NCBI RefSeq assembly: GCF_020360975.1
Contig: NW_025408673.1
Span: 2,790,001 to 2,854,000, forward strand
DNA length: 64,000 nt
Source of the DNA: Hirsutella rhossiliensis
Taxonomy: Eukaryota; Ascomycota; Sordariomycetes; Hypocreales; Ophiocordycipitaceae
Direction: 5' to 3'
Below the pieces are notes generated by a model, which saw only the letters and a program-made list of their open reading frames with translations, did not search any database and had not been told where the DNA came from. The translations under genes and the position numbers were made by a program. Numbering within the stretch: the stretch's first letter is position 1; the number at the start of each line of letters is the position of its first letter. Positions 36,031 to 47,798 of this stretch are shown here, piece by piece.

Positions 36031-36976
36031 GGTGTGCTATGGTCCTGTGTAACTTGGCGGGTCAAGATTGCATTTTGCTCCTCACCAGCAGCAAGAGGCA
36101 TCTGAAGTCAGGAGCCGTAAAAGACGCGGCGGGACCGAGGCCTGGTGGTTGCAGAACACACGGTGATCCGGCTTTGATCAGCTTCCCCCCTTTACCTCCC
36201 CTCCCTCCCTGTTCAAGGTTCAAACGTGTTTAAACGTCTTGGAGATCCCTCAGCCTATTCCGGGCTGAACAGATGAAGACGGGCTATTTCCTTTTTGTTG
36301 GTCTGGGGCTGCCCAAGCTCTGCTGTCAGTTGCCATGACTCCGGCCTGGTCGGGATGCCCGTTGCGATACGTCGTGTTCCAGGCTCCCACACCTGTCACG
36401 AGCTGAACAGCCCATTTCGTAGACGGGGAAGATTGTCATTACATACACGGGGTGTGTAGCCTCGGCCTGTACAACAGGGTAAAGTACAGACATTGGCCCG
36501 CGAGTTGCCCAGCTGACAAGCGTTATCCCGAGATTAAAGCTACGAGTATGGGGGTGGCAGGTTTTGCTGCTGGAACTCTTTTGAGCACGCCACATCACGC
36601 TGTTGCAGATTTCCGGGGCCCCTGATCAACCCTTGCTTAGGAATCCGAGCCTCTTGTGTGAGTCTACTGCTTTCACCGCATCCGCATTCGGCCGATTTAC
36701 CATGTTGACAAGCCCTCAGCTCAGACGCTGGCGTCTCGTTTTGACAACGCCCGGTCTGGTTACACGGCCAATACTTCGTATAATTTCGCATGCTCAAATC
36801 AAGCCGCAATGTCATCCATGTTGCGGTCGACAATGTCCGGCTGCTCATGGTGTTGAAGTGCGACACCTTGATATTCCTGGTAAGCTGCTTCTTGCTGCTC
36901 GAGATGGACTCATAGTGCCGTCTCGCCGCAAACGAGTTCATGCAGCCGTGTCCATGGATTATCAGAGCCGCTTTGG
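36031..36976. other. Intergenic upstream of the Zn2Cys6 gene
   Basis: This 946-bp stretch is the promoter side of the regulator and the 3' side of the small unknown gene. It has pyrimidine-rich tracts at 36184-36212. No coding or RNA feature is recognised. Confidence 0.5.
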
Positions 36977-37519
36977 TCAGGCTGCCTCTGGGGGGGTTGT
37001 GTAACTGAAGCGCTCAAGGTCGCTTACGACAGCATACCGATTCTCGAACCCCTTGGGCGTATAAGGGCTGTACCGCGACCCGGTCAACGGGCCAGGCAGA
37101 CCCGCCAGCGAGCCCACGGATGAGTCGGCAGCCCTGGAGTCGACCAGACGATGGTATACAAGCTCTCCCTTCTTGCCGTACAGCTCTCGGGCCTCCTTGG
37201 CTCGTTCCATACGCGCCTTTGTATACGGCTTCGCGCTGCTCTGCAGTTGTACCTGTCAGGGATAGACCCAGGGCTCCGGTTTAAGACAACCGACACAAAT
37301 CACTCACACGTCCCTCTCGGGGTCACGAAAGTAGCCCTCCTCAGCCATTTTTGTCGCATACTGCTTCGGAGCCTGGCCCTTGACGGAGCAATAGGGGCCG
37401 ATGACGACCAGGCTCATGGGGTTCGGAACGTTGATAGACTCGTAGAGGACTCCGGCAATGGTTTCCTCTTGGGAGGGATGGGTCCTCTTTTCGGTGGCGT
37501 CCTGGCCGTGATGCACCAT
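36977..37519 (-). CDS. Hypothetical protein, 161 aa
   Basis: Two exons (37310-37519 and 36977-37252) with a 57-bp intron give 161 aa starting MVHHGQDATEKRT. The donor that keeps the frame is GTGTGAG, weaker than the GTGAG two bases downstream. The stronger donor would shift the frame, so the model is uncertain. Exon 1 encodes a hydrophobic patch, SINVPNPMSLVVIGPYC, followed by PKQYATKMAEEGYFRD. Exon 2 is basic and helical (KARMERAKEARELYGKKG) and then Ser/Gly/Pro-rich. There is no signal peptide, membrane segment or family I recognise. It lies near the gene-island edge, with its promoter facing the RIP region. Confidence 0.5.
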
Positions 37520-38255
37520 GTTACATAGAGGCAGATTATTGGAAAATCAACGGGATGGGTATTGAGACAGGACAGGCTTAGTGGAATGCAGATTTACGAA
37601 GCGCTGAGCATCTGGGTTGAAAGTTGGATGAAAGATTACGAACGACGACAGATCGTAGAGAGCGAAAGCTCGTATTATATAGCTGTTTCTACAAGCTGAG
37701 CTGAATGAAGGCCTCTGTCCATGCGTCGGCGATGATATGACGATGATTTGACACCTCGGCGACCATGTTACCAGGGCCTCTCTTTCACCAGCAACCCTAC
37801 AGCTCACGTAAGGCAATGAACAATGTTGGTTGTAGGGCAAGAGCAAGCCCGCGGATCGTCAGACAACCTCAACACGCGGGGACTTCCCACCCATCTTCGG
37901 CGATGAGCCAGGGCGCCAGAGTTTCCAACACGCTGCCACTTTGACTCCGTCTTTCGGAGATACGGACCCCACAGTTTCGGGGACGCGCCCCGGTGTTTTC
38001 GGCGACATAGCCTCGCAGGGCTTGACAGGGGCTTCCCCTGCTCGGTCCAATTCGGCAGCCTGCCGGGGCTACCACCAGGCTTGAACTGATGAAAACTACG
38101 GGACGTATTCGAGCCTGGTCCGGGAGGTAGTCCTCGATGCCCGCGGGGACGATGGAAAAGGCTCGCGGGATTAGGGGAGTGGGCGTGGTGATGATTTTCA
38201 TACATGTTAAGTCTAGAAAGCGCTGTTGAGCCCATCGGATCGAGAGGGAGGTGCC
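37520..38255. other. Edge of the gene island, no gene called
   Basis: Composition is normal up to about 38255, where RIP-type DNA begins abruptly (CTTAGGAGTATAAAG). 37804-38235 contains overlapping open frames on the minus strand (up to 143 codons) without a recognisable domain. Short TTCGG-type motifs recur four times at about 37895-38000. Confidence 0.4.
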
Positions 38256-39301
38256 GCCGCCTTAGGAGTATAAAGATAAGACTAGCCTTAGCCGACTAAG
38301 TAGATACCCTTACTTAGCCGGCCTAAAGTATCTTAGCTGATTAAGCGACGTATATTGCTCTATAGCTTAACGTTATCTTATAAATATATAGTATATATAA
38401 AAGTAATTAAGGGCAATAAATTAGTATTATAAATATATATCTACTACTAGTATAATAGCCTAATATTATTTTAAGTTAGTAAGCTAAGTAATAACGAAAT
38501 AAATTTAGGTTTAGATATATTTAATTAATAAAGATAAAAGGATTTTAATAGGATAATTAGATCTTAGTTTAATTAAAGAACTATAAGTATTTAAGGAGTA
38601 AGAAGTATATACTTTACTAAATAAAAGTAAAGCTAAAGTAATAAAATAGCCCCTAAAAATACTAAAATACTAAGAGACTAGATCTTATAGTAATTTTAAT
38701 ACTTAGCTAATTTATATTTAAACTAAGAACTAAGACTATAGTTAAAAAAAAGTATTATAAGTTATTAAGTTTTTATATTAAGAAGGAAAGTATAAATTAC
38801 GCTATCTTACTTAAAAAAAAAGGAGTTTATAAGTATAACTATATAAATATATATAAAGGATAAAGTAAAATAAATTTCCTTATTAATTTAATAGCTTATA
38901 GTTATCTAGATTTATTAAGTAACTTCTTAAATATCCTATTAAATAACTACTATATTTAGTACCTCTAGATATAGTAATAGTATTATCTTTACTTTAAAGG
39001 ATAAAGAGCGCGCTTATTAATATATATAAGTATACGCTTAACCTTTAATTACTATATAGTAGTTTATTATTACTAATTATTAAGTCTTTATATTAAAGAA
39101 AGAAGTATAAATTATACTATCTTACTTAAAGAAGGAGTTTATAAGTATAACTATATATATATATATATATAAAGTATAAAGGAAAATAAGTTTCCTTATT
39201 AATCTAAAAGTATTATATACTAGTCCCTTATTATAAGGCTAGTAGTTAACCTTACTATTTACTTAGATTAAGTATAAGTTAAATAGGTAAATAAATAAAC
39301 T
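38256..39301. other. RIP-degraded AT-rich repeat DNA
   Basis: CA and TG are almost absent and all frames are closed. It contains a diverged direct repeat of about 130 bp (38761-38890 and 39077-39205). No protein domain can be read. It ends in the AAACT target duplication of the next solo LTR. Confidence 0.6.
38761..39205. repeat. Two direct repeats of about 130 bp, possible small LTR element
   Basis: 38761-38890 and 39077-39205 share TATAAATTA, CTATCTTACTTAAA, GGAGTTTATAAGTATAACTA and TTTCCTTATTAAT in the same order, with about 187 bp between them. Heavy RIP prevents finding clear ends. Confidence 0.45.
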
Positions 39302-39776
39302 TCTCGCGAAGAGAGATACGAGAAGTGCATAAAAATACACGAAGGTAAAATTAGAAGTAAGGGGTCGGACAGGCAGGGCAGAGATATTTGATTCTTACGG
39401 GGGCAGCAATAGAGGTAGGGGAGTAATTGTTATATTGCCTTGATTATCCTTCTTTCCTCTATCCAACGCCCCTCTTTATACACGTCTAGCATCTTAATTA
39501 ACAAAGAAGATTCTGCTTAAAGAAGCTACTAATGTCCTTTTAACTACCGAGCTTTTTGCCCGTTTTTCCTTCTTTTCTAGCCGTTGCCGGCATATCCGTC
39601 TTATCTCTCGCTACCTCTATAGGAAGCCATCGCTACTTCTGCTTCCCCTCTTGCCCCTACCCTCCTCTCTATACCTCCTTTTAGCTCCTTCCTTAAAACC
39701 TATTTTTCAGCTTCCTTGGTCCCTCTTACTAAGGGATATCTCTAAGAACTACGAAATCAAGCTACGCTTCGCGATA
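39302..39776 (-). repeat. Solo LTR of Copia-A (475 bp)
   Basis: A complete reverse-oriented LTR, TCTCGCG to CGCGATA, is flanked by a perfect AAACT duplication (39297-39301 and 39777-39781). This is the expected product of recombination between the two LTRs of an inserted element. Confidence 0.93.
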
Positions 39777-39781
39777 AAACT

Positions 39782-40814
39782 AGCTATAAAACATACTTAA
39801 AAAATATTATTATTATAAAGTATAGCTTAATTTTATAGGTCTTAGAGATATTACTTAGTAAGAAGGATCTAAGAATATAAGGGAATATATATTATAGTAT
39901 AATTAATTAAGTAGTAAAGATAGCTATAGGTACTACGCTATATATATTATATTCTCCTTATTATAAGACTAAAGCTTATAAGAAAAGGGATTTTTCTTTT
40001 TTAGTTAAAGTAGTAAGTAGTCTATAACTTATAAGTAAGGTAAGTATAATTCCTTACTAATACCCTACTAATATATTAGTACTATATACCTAAGGGCTTT
40101 ATTAGCCTATACCTCTTAATAGCGCTCTTATAATTATCTCCCCTCTTATATAGACGTCTTAGCTATATCTTTAATATATATTACTTTCGCTATACTATAT
40201 ATATTTAGTTAGAAAGAGAAGTAGTTTTAGTTATATATCGCGCGTATATACCTATATAAGTATATATTAGTCTACGCTCTATAATATTAATAGTTATTAT
40301 ACTAGCGGTTACTATTAAGTAACTATTATAGTATCGCCTATATATCGGCTATATAACTATAATATAAAGAGTATATATATATATATCTCTTACTTCTTTT
40401 ATTTTATTTTCTTCTTTAACTCTTCTACTTATAATTACTATAAAGTATATACCTTTTTTTATTAATCCCTTATACCTTTTTATATTATATTTTATTAATA
40501 ATTTATTAATAATAATACCTTTTACTTTATAATAAATAAAGAACTATAACGCTAAATTCCTATACTATATATAAGAGTAGGTAGCGGAGGGTTTACGCTT
40601 AAAGTATAAGCGATCGGCTTAAAAGTCTCGCGGTAACGCTAGTTTCTCTTTAATAAAGAAAGCTAAGAAAGGTATAAAGGAATCTTAGTCTTAAGAGACT
40701 CTTAGTCTAGGACCTAATATTAGCAAGGGTTATATCCTTATTACCCTATTAAATACCCTAACTTTAATAACTAATAAGCTTACCTTTATAGGCTAAGAAA
40801 CTTATAAGTCTATT
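39782..40814. other. RIP-degraded repeat DNA left of Gypsy G2
   Basis: AT-rich, without readable domains. About 39868-39945 shares a segment (TAAGGGAATATATATTATAG, then TAAGTAGTAAAGAT) with about 56028-56095, so both belong to one old repeat family. Confidence 0.5.
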
Positions 40815-41000
40815 TATTACGGAGTAGGCAGAGGCGTATACGTAGGTGCCGCCCGTAGGATAATATTAATAAGCTATATAGAGCTCTTCTATACGCGGCT
40901 AGCCCGCCCCTATATATACGGGATCCGGCCCTCCGCACGTAACTACACGGCTTAGGCCGCGGCCTAAGCCTATTACCTATAATAGTTAAAGACTCTTATA
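40815..41000 (-). repeat. 3' LTR of Gypsy G2 (186 bp)
   Basis: It differs from the 5' LTR at seven positions, all CA/TA or TG/TA pairs. Confidence 0.93.
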
Positions 41001-41544
41001 TAATGCCCTCCCTTAAGCGCGGCGCGGCGCTGCCCTATTAACGGCTCCTATATAATTAGGCCTATGCCGCGGGCTCTTCCCTGCCCTTTCCCGTTAATAG
41101 GGCCGGCCCTACTAGCCCTATTATCCCCGCGCTCGTTAGCCCGGGCAGCCGGGACCTAGCTCTATACTTATCGGCCGGGTGGCCGTTTAAATAGGGGCGT
41201 AACCTATTATATACGCCCCTAGGTAGCCGGCGGCTAGTCTAGACCTACGTAAGCCTTAGGTTGCCCGTTCCCTCTACCTTAGGTAGTATCCTCTACTAAG
41301 GGGTATATAAGGCGGCATCCCCCCCTTCCCCCTTCCCTTCCTTCTCTCCCTTCTTTACCTATAGTAGTAGCATTAATAGGTAAGTTCCGCTCTACCTAGG
41401 GCGTTAGTCTATTCCTAGCTATATAGGCCGCTCTATTAACGTATACTTATAGTAGTAGCAGTAGTAGTAATAATAGCCCTAATAATAATAATAACTCTAA
41501 CTAGTAAGTTCCGCGCCCTATAGAGCGGGAGGCCGTATTCCGTC

Positions 41545-42472
41545 GTGCTAACTTCCGCGATAGATATATCTGCCTCTCCCTCTCCTACCTCCTCTTTCTT
41601 AGAGCGTACGGAGTCGTTCGTCGACGCCGTGCTAGCCGCGGCCGACGACGACTCCGCCGCTGCCGCCGCTCCTGCCCGCGCCGCTACCACCGCTCCTACC
41701 GCCGCCGCCGCCGCCTCTACTACGCTATTCGCACTTACGTCGCCCCTTAGGGTAACGACGCCGTCCCCGCCGCTACCCGTAACGCCCGGCCCCTCGGCCC
41801 CCGCCTCCGTCTCCGCTACCCCTATAAGTCCGTAGTTAGGTAAGCGTAATAGACGTTATCCGCTAACCTCCTATAGCATAAGCGCTAAGTATAGGCCGGC
41901 GCCGCCCGCTCGGCCCCTTATATACGTTATACGTTATAGGAGCTCGACTACTCCGACTAGGCCGGGCGCCGCCGCGGCGGCAGCTACTACTAGTGCGCGC
42001 GCGCTAGCCGCGCTTATAAGGCGGCGCCTCCCGTCCTGCTCGCTACGGCGTCGGCTTAGAAGGCCGGCTCGCACGGGTAGGCGCGGGGGGCTACTAAGAA
42101 GCGCCTTACCGCCGCCGCCGCCGCCTACCGTAACCTCCGCGCCCTCGAGCGATAGGGCCTTATACCTAAGTAAGTCCTTACTCCTCCGCTCCCTTATTTC
42201 TACCTCTAATATACCCGGCGCTAGGGATACTACCTCCGTTGCCCTATCGGCGGTCCCCTTATCCGTGCCCGCCTCCGCTACCGCCGCTGCCCCTGCCGCC
42301 GCCGCTAGCCGCCGCCCCTCTACCCCCGGAGCCGCCGCCGCCGCCGACTAGCTTACGGGCTTAGAGGGCCGCCTTAGCGCCCTAGAGACTGCCGCCGCCG
42401 CTAATAAGAAGGAGGAGGCCGATAAGGACGATAATAACGAAGATAATAATAATAATAACGATAAAGAATAGG
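41545..42472 (+). other. Open reading region antisense to gag-pol in G2
   Basis: On the plus strand one frame runs about 309 codons with two TAG codons (at about 41833 and 42350), each explainable as a RIP-changed CAG. It encodes an Ala/Pro/Ser-rich protein ending in a heptad-like LTGLEGRLSALETAAAA and an Asp/Asn/Glu/Lys tail before a stop at 42470-42472. No good ATG is visible, because RIP or a non-coding origin could have removed it. The complementary strand is also largely open over the same DNA, so strand and reality are unresolved. Confidence 0.35.
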
Positions 42473-45400
42473 CCCGGGTAGTCTAAGGGCTCCGCCCTAT
42501 AATAAACGCTATTTTTATCTCCGCCTATACTATTGCGCTTATATTACCTATATTACCGTAACTACCCCCTCCGCTTTACCTACTTCGTAGTCCTAGCTTA
42601 GGCCGCTGCTAGTAGTCTATTAGTCCGTCGTTCTCGTCTACTAGTCTATATAGGGTCTCGAACGTATCGAGGGCTATAGCTCCCGTAAACTTACGTATAG
42701 GTTCCTACGTAGGGTCGAGGTACCCGCGCTACTTAACGAGAACCTCCTAGCGTTTCCCCCGGCCTACCTTCTTTTAGTATACGGCCTATATCTCTTTAAC
42801 CTTAAATTCGTCGTCCCCTTTTACTTTAAATATAGGCGGTTAAGCGTCCGCTACTTCTTATCTAGGCAGCGGGTTAGAGGAGGCTCGGCGAAGGAGGTTA
42901 ACGTTAACCCTATTATAGACCCCCGTTAAGAGACTATCGAGCTTAACTACCTACGGGCTAACGACCCTCCGTACCGTAAACTTCGTATATAGCTAGTTTA
43001 ACTTCTTCTTCGGTCGCGCTAACCTATAGTTACGGAGGTCGAGCTATACTTTATCTCCTACTATAAACCTATCCGCTAGCGCCCTAGTCTTATTAGCGTG
43101 CCGCTCCTAATCCTACGCCGTAGCGGCTATCGCGGATTAGTAGTATTCCGTAGTTTCTTATAGCTTCTATACGAACGCGGAAGCGCGGCTCTCTAGTAAC
43201 GTACTACTATGCTGCTCCGCTACTACGTCCGCGGTAAACGGGATTAAGGAGGGCGGCTTAAAGCCGTACGTTGCGAAGAAGGGGGCTATCTTAATAGAGG
43301 TTTACGGTCTACTATTTAGCGCGAGCTAGGCAGCGGGGAGCTAGCGGTCCTAGTCCGCCTAGTTACGGGCTATAACTGCCCGTAGGTACGCCTACGCTTC
43401 CTAGATAACCCTCTTAGGTCCCCCGTTAGTCTATAGGTAGTAAGCCGTACTAAGTAGCTATATAATCTAGAGTAGCCGGTATAAGTGCTACTAAAAGCGG
43501 CTAGTTTAGTTCGACCCTCTATCGCTCGTAATAAAGGCCGGCTAGCTATACGAGCGGGCCTAGTACTAAAGGAAGCGCTCCGCGTAGGCTTCTATATCTA
43601 TAGACGGTATTAGCTTTAGTACTACTAATTTACTAAGTCGGTCCTTAATTACTTATATATAGCGGTTACCGCCCTCCGTAAGTAGGAGGTCTATTATAAA
43701 GTCTATCTATATATATATATAGAACCGGTCTGGTACTAGAAGCTACTTTAGTAGCCCCTTAAGCTATGCCCTTTAGATCTTTATACGGCTATAGATATTA
43801 TAGTTACGGAGGAAGCGACGAACGTAATACTATAGGAGGGGCTAGTAAAAGTCCCTTATAAGGCCTACCGCTATGCCTTATCTACCTAGGTAACCTATGA
43901 CGCTAGAGTTATAGATAAGTTAGACTAGCCTCCCTCGGAGCTCGTTCTATTCGTCTAGCTTTAGCGGTCCCTCCTTCTCCTTAGCTTCCGTAGTATACGG
44001 TGCGCCCGGTACCTATAGTCTCCCCTACTAGCGTAGATGCCCCCGTAGGTCGATATAGTAGTCGGCTACCTATACCTTTAGCTTTAGCTTCGGATCTAAG
44101 CGTCGAGCGCCGGACTTAACGGCGCGGCGTACGCCCTTATAAGTACGGTCTAGAGCCGTTATCCTATCCTATAAGCGTTAAAGGGCCTTATCTTAGAACA
44201 CTCTCGCCGCGCGCGCCCCTAGGCCGGTCTATCCCTCCTCGCCGGGCCGAGGTAAGGGCGCGGGGGGAAGCTTATTCGCTAGCACCGCGCCTTCCTCTAC
44301 TAGGGAAGCTCCTATATAAGTCCGGAGTGCTTCCTACGGGATAAGCTATAGATCCCGGGCCTCGATGTCCGCCCCTATTAGCCGGTCCTAATCCCTCCGG
44401 GAAAGCGCGTCTAGGACCGCGGAGTCCCGCCTAGGGCGGTACTTAATCGAGAAGTTAAAGCGTAAAAGATACTCCGCCTAGCGGGCTTGCCGCTCCGAGA
44501 GGTGCTAGCGAGTTATAAAGTACTCGAGGTTCTTATAGTCTATAAGAACCTCGAAGCTCTCGTAGCTCTAGAGCTCCGCTTATTATTGCTTAAGGTAGCT
44601 AATAATCGCTAGTATCTCCTTATCGTAAATAGCGTAATTCCGCTCCGCTAGGGTTAGCTTACGGGAGTAGAACGCTACCGGTTACTTCTGCCCGTCTACC
44701 TCCTAAGAGAGCGTTCCTCCGAGTGCCTAGCCGCTATAGTCCGCTTCGACTAACGTAGACCGGTCGAAGTCCTACTAGAGTAGTACCGGGGCTTAAGAGA
44801 ATAGGTCCTTAAGCGTGCGGAACGCTCCTTCCTATATAGGCCCCTAGTAAAAGGCGGTCCGCTTCCTAGTAATCTCGTTTAAGGGCATTATAATACGGGA
44901 GAAGCCCTTAATAAATATCCTATAATAATTCGCGAACCTAAGGAAGCTCTATACGCCTATCTACGTAGTTAGGGCAGCCTAGTCCTAAATCGCCTAGATC
45001 TTTATAGGATCCGCTTATATACCTACGCTTACGTAGATAATAAAGCCTAGGTACTTAACCCTCTTAACCCTAAATTCGCACTTATCTAGGTTAAGGTAGA
45101 GCCTATAAAGTTAGAGGCGCTCTAGGACCCTCCGTACTTTCCGTATATAGTCCTTATAGGAGCCGCTCGTATAAATAAGGATATTATCTACGTATATAGA
45201 GGCGAACTCGTCGAGGAAGTCCCGAAGTACGTTATTAATATAACGCTAAAAGGTAGCGGGCGCTCCTAAGAGGCCGAAGGGCGTTATAAGCTACTCGAAT
45301 AAGCCGTAGCGCGTACGGAACGCTGTCTTTTACTCGTTACCCTCTAAGATCCGCACCTTATAGAACGCCTATTTTATATCTAGCTTCGTAAACTACTTCG

Positions 45401-47607
45401 CCTTCGAGAGGTTACGGAGCGTATCTAAGATTAGGGGCAAGGGGTAGCGGTCTAGCCTTATAATTACGTTTAGAGCCCTATAGTTATAGTAGAACTATAT
45501 CCCGCCCCCTAGTTTACGTATAAATAGGACTAGCGCTCTTACTTCGGAGCTGCTTACTCGAATAAAACCCTTATCTAGGAGGTCCCTTAGCGTCTTCTTA
45601 AGTACTAGTAGCTCCGCGTATAATATACTATATAGCGGTCTAAACGGTGCGGGCAGTTCCTGCCCCTTCTTATTAGTGTGGAGTACGATCTTATAGTCTA
45701 CCCCTAGCTTATACGGGTTAAGCTTATCCGCTTCCTAGGACTCGAATAGCGGTAGGAGGTCGTAAAAGCGCTCCGGTATCTACTACCGTAGCTCCGAGGG
45801 CGACTTTAGCTTCTTTACCCGGAGGGCCTTATCGATGTCCGCTAGGCTAACTACGTAGACCGCTGCGTTAGCCGCTGCCCGGCCTTCCTCTCGCTCTAAC
45901 CGTCGCACGGTTCCTATAAAGATAGAGGCAAGGACTTCTTATACCGAGTATAAAGCTCGCACGCTTAGTCCTATGCCTACGGAACTATTATCGTAGCGGA
46001 CCTACCGTTACGTAGGCCTAAACTATAGCTTCTTTTAGTATAGAACCGAGTATAACTCTATATATAATAACTAGGGTTTCCTAAGTATTAGGGGAAACTC
46101 TAGTTAGGGGATTATATAGGCTACGACGAGCTTATAGTAACCGTCGACCTCCGTAGCTAGCTATATAATGCCCTTAATTACCGTACCCTCTATCGCGCTT
46201 AAGGCGCCCTTTACTTACCTTAGGGCGATCTTTTCTACCGGTACTTATATCTCTTATATAAGCGCCTCGTTAACTACGGCGTAGTACTAGCAGCCCTCGT
46301 CTATAAGGGCGGCGACGGGCAAGGAGTTATTAACTATAACCTATATTAAAGTAGGTTCTTCTTCTATACGGGCGGATAATTCCTCTTTCTCCTTTACTAG
46401 TGCTAGCAATTAGGGCTCTAGAGCCCGTCTTTGCTCTAGAGCTACTCTTTTTCCTCCGGGCCTATAAGAGCGGAGGCCTTTTCGTCGTCTAAGGCAAGGA
46501 GCGGTTCTATCTTCGCTACTCGAACTACTATAGGCCGCTTAGCTAGAAGGAAGGGGCATTTTAATATAAAGTATATAGACGCGCCGCAATATAGGCAGCG
46601 GCCGTTAGCCTTCCTTTTCCCGATTTCCTTGCTTATTACCTACTTCGCCCGCTACTTAGAGAGCGGGATAGTATAGGGGATATTCGATAACGACTTCCTA
46701 CCGCGTTTAGCTCGGTCTATACGAGTAGCCGATATTAGGGTGTCTCTATTAGTATCGATAGTCGGCTATTCCTCTTATAGAGGGGCGGTGATCCTATTAC
46801 CGCTATACGGCGTGCGCTTATAAAGCTTCTAGAAACGCGGCGTCTACTTATAGCCCTATGCTACCTTTATTAACCGGCTTACGTACTCGCCGTAGTTAGT
46901 AGGCATAATTATAGGGATAAGTAGCTCCCGTAGGGCTAGCGTAATCGAGTTCCGTAACTATATAAGCTTCGCGCTATCTTCCTATACCGTGGTTCCCGCC
47001 GCCCGTAAGAGCGTCTCTTCGAAGTCGGGGAGGAATTCGCTAAAGGTCTGCCCGTCCCTTTGCTTAAGGGTCCGTAGCCTATCCTACGCCTTCTCCCGCT
47101 CCTATATATTGCCGAACGTATATATAAGGTGTTAGAAGAAGTCCTATAGGTCGCGTCTGCCTCTAGGGCCGCCCTTATCCTAGAATCCGGAGATCCGCTA
47201 TATCTAGGGCTCCGGCAGCGTATAGAGGAGCGAATACCACGCTATATTACGATAGCCGTTTAAGCCCTATTTCTCGTCTATTATAAACTTTATCTATAGC
47301 CGGCTAAGGAAGAAGTAGAAGGACTTAGGCTTACCGTCTTAAGTCGGCTAGGGAAGCAGCTTCCGTATTAGTGGTGCCGCCGCCGCAACCGGTATTACTA
47401 AGGTCGTAGGGGTTAACGCTAGTCTTATAGACGGCTCCCCTAGTATAGCGAGAACCTCGTTCTTCTCGCTAGCCGTCGCACTCCTAATCGCTTCTAGGAT
47501 AGCTGCGATACTTCCTATCCGCCCGGGGGGTAGCGGGGTGCTCCCTTAGGGGAGCGGCACCCTTTCCGGGGAGACATCTATTAGATCTATTAGTTAATAG
47601 CTTATAC

Positions 47608-47793
47608 TATCACGGAGTAGGTAGAGGCGTGTGCGTAGGTGCCGCCCGTAGGATAATATTAATAAGCTATATAGAGCTCTTCTATGCGCGGCTAGCCCGC
47701 CCCTATATATACGGGATCCGGCCCTCCGCACGTAACTATACGGCTTAGGCCGCGGCCTAAGCCTATCACCTATAATAGTTAAAGACTCTTATA
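47608..47793 (-). repeat. 5' LTR of Gypsy G2 (186 bp)
   Basis: It is the same length as the left copy and abuts the CTATT duplication. In element orientation it begins TATAAGAGTC and ends CTCCGTGATA. Confidence 0.93.
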
Positions 47794-47798
47794 CTATT

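Larger units (their letters stand above)
40815..47793 (-). mobile_element. Complete Gypsy retrotransposon G2 (6979 bp), RIP-degraded but GC-rich
   Basis: It has two 186-bp LTRs (40815-41000 and 47608-47793) and a CTATT target duplication (40810-40814 and 47794-47798). The complement gives gag near 47580-46900 (DGKPKSFYFFLSRL, IKFIIDEK, GLNGYRNIAWY). It gives reverse transcriptase near 45430-45150 (TAFRTRYGLFE, NNVLRDFLDEFASIYV, DNILIYTSG), then RNase H and integrase, and a likely chromodomain near 42800-42550. TAG/TAA stops replace Gln and Trp codons. About 1.5 kb between pol and the 3' LTR (41001-42480) is unusually GC-rich and open in several frames. No CA-rich stretch remains anywhere. Confidence 0.92.

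Noticed and set aside
41436..41690. 84-codon minus-strand frame in G2
   Set aside because: It is a fragment of the broadly open GC-rich region already reported, and no separate gene is supported.
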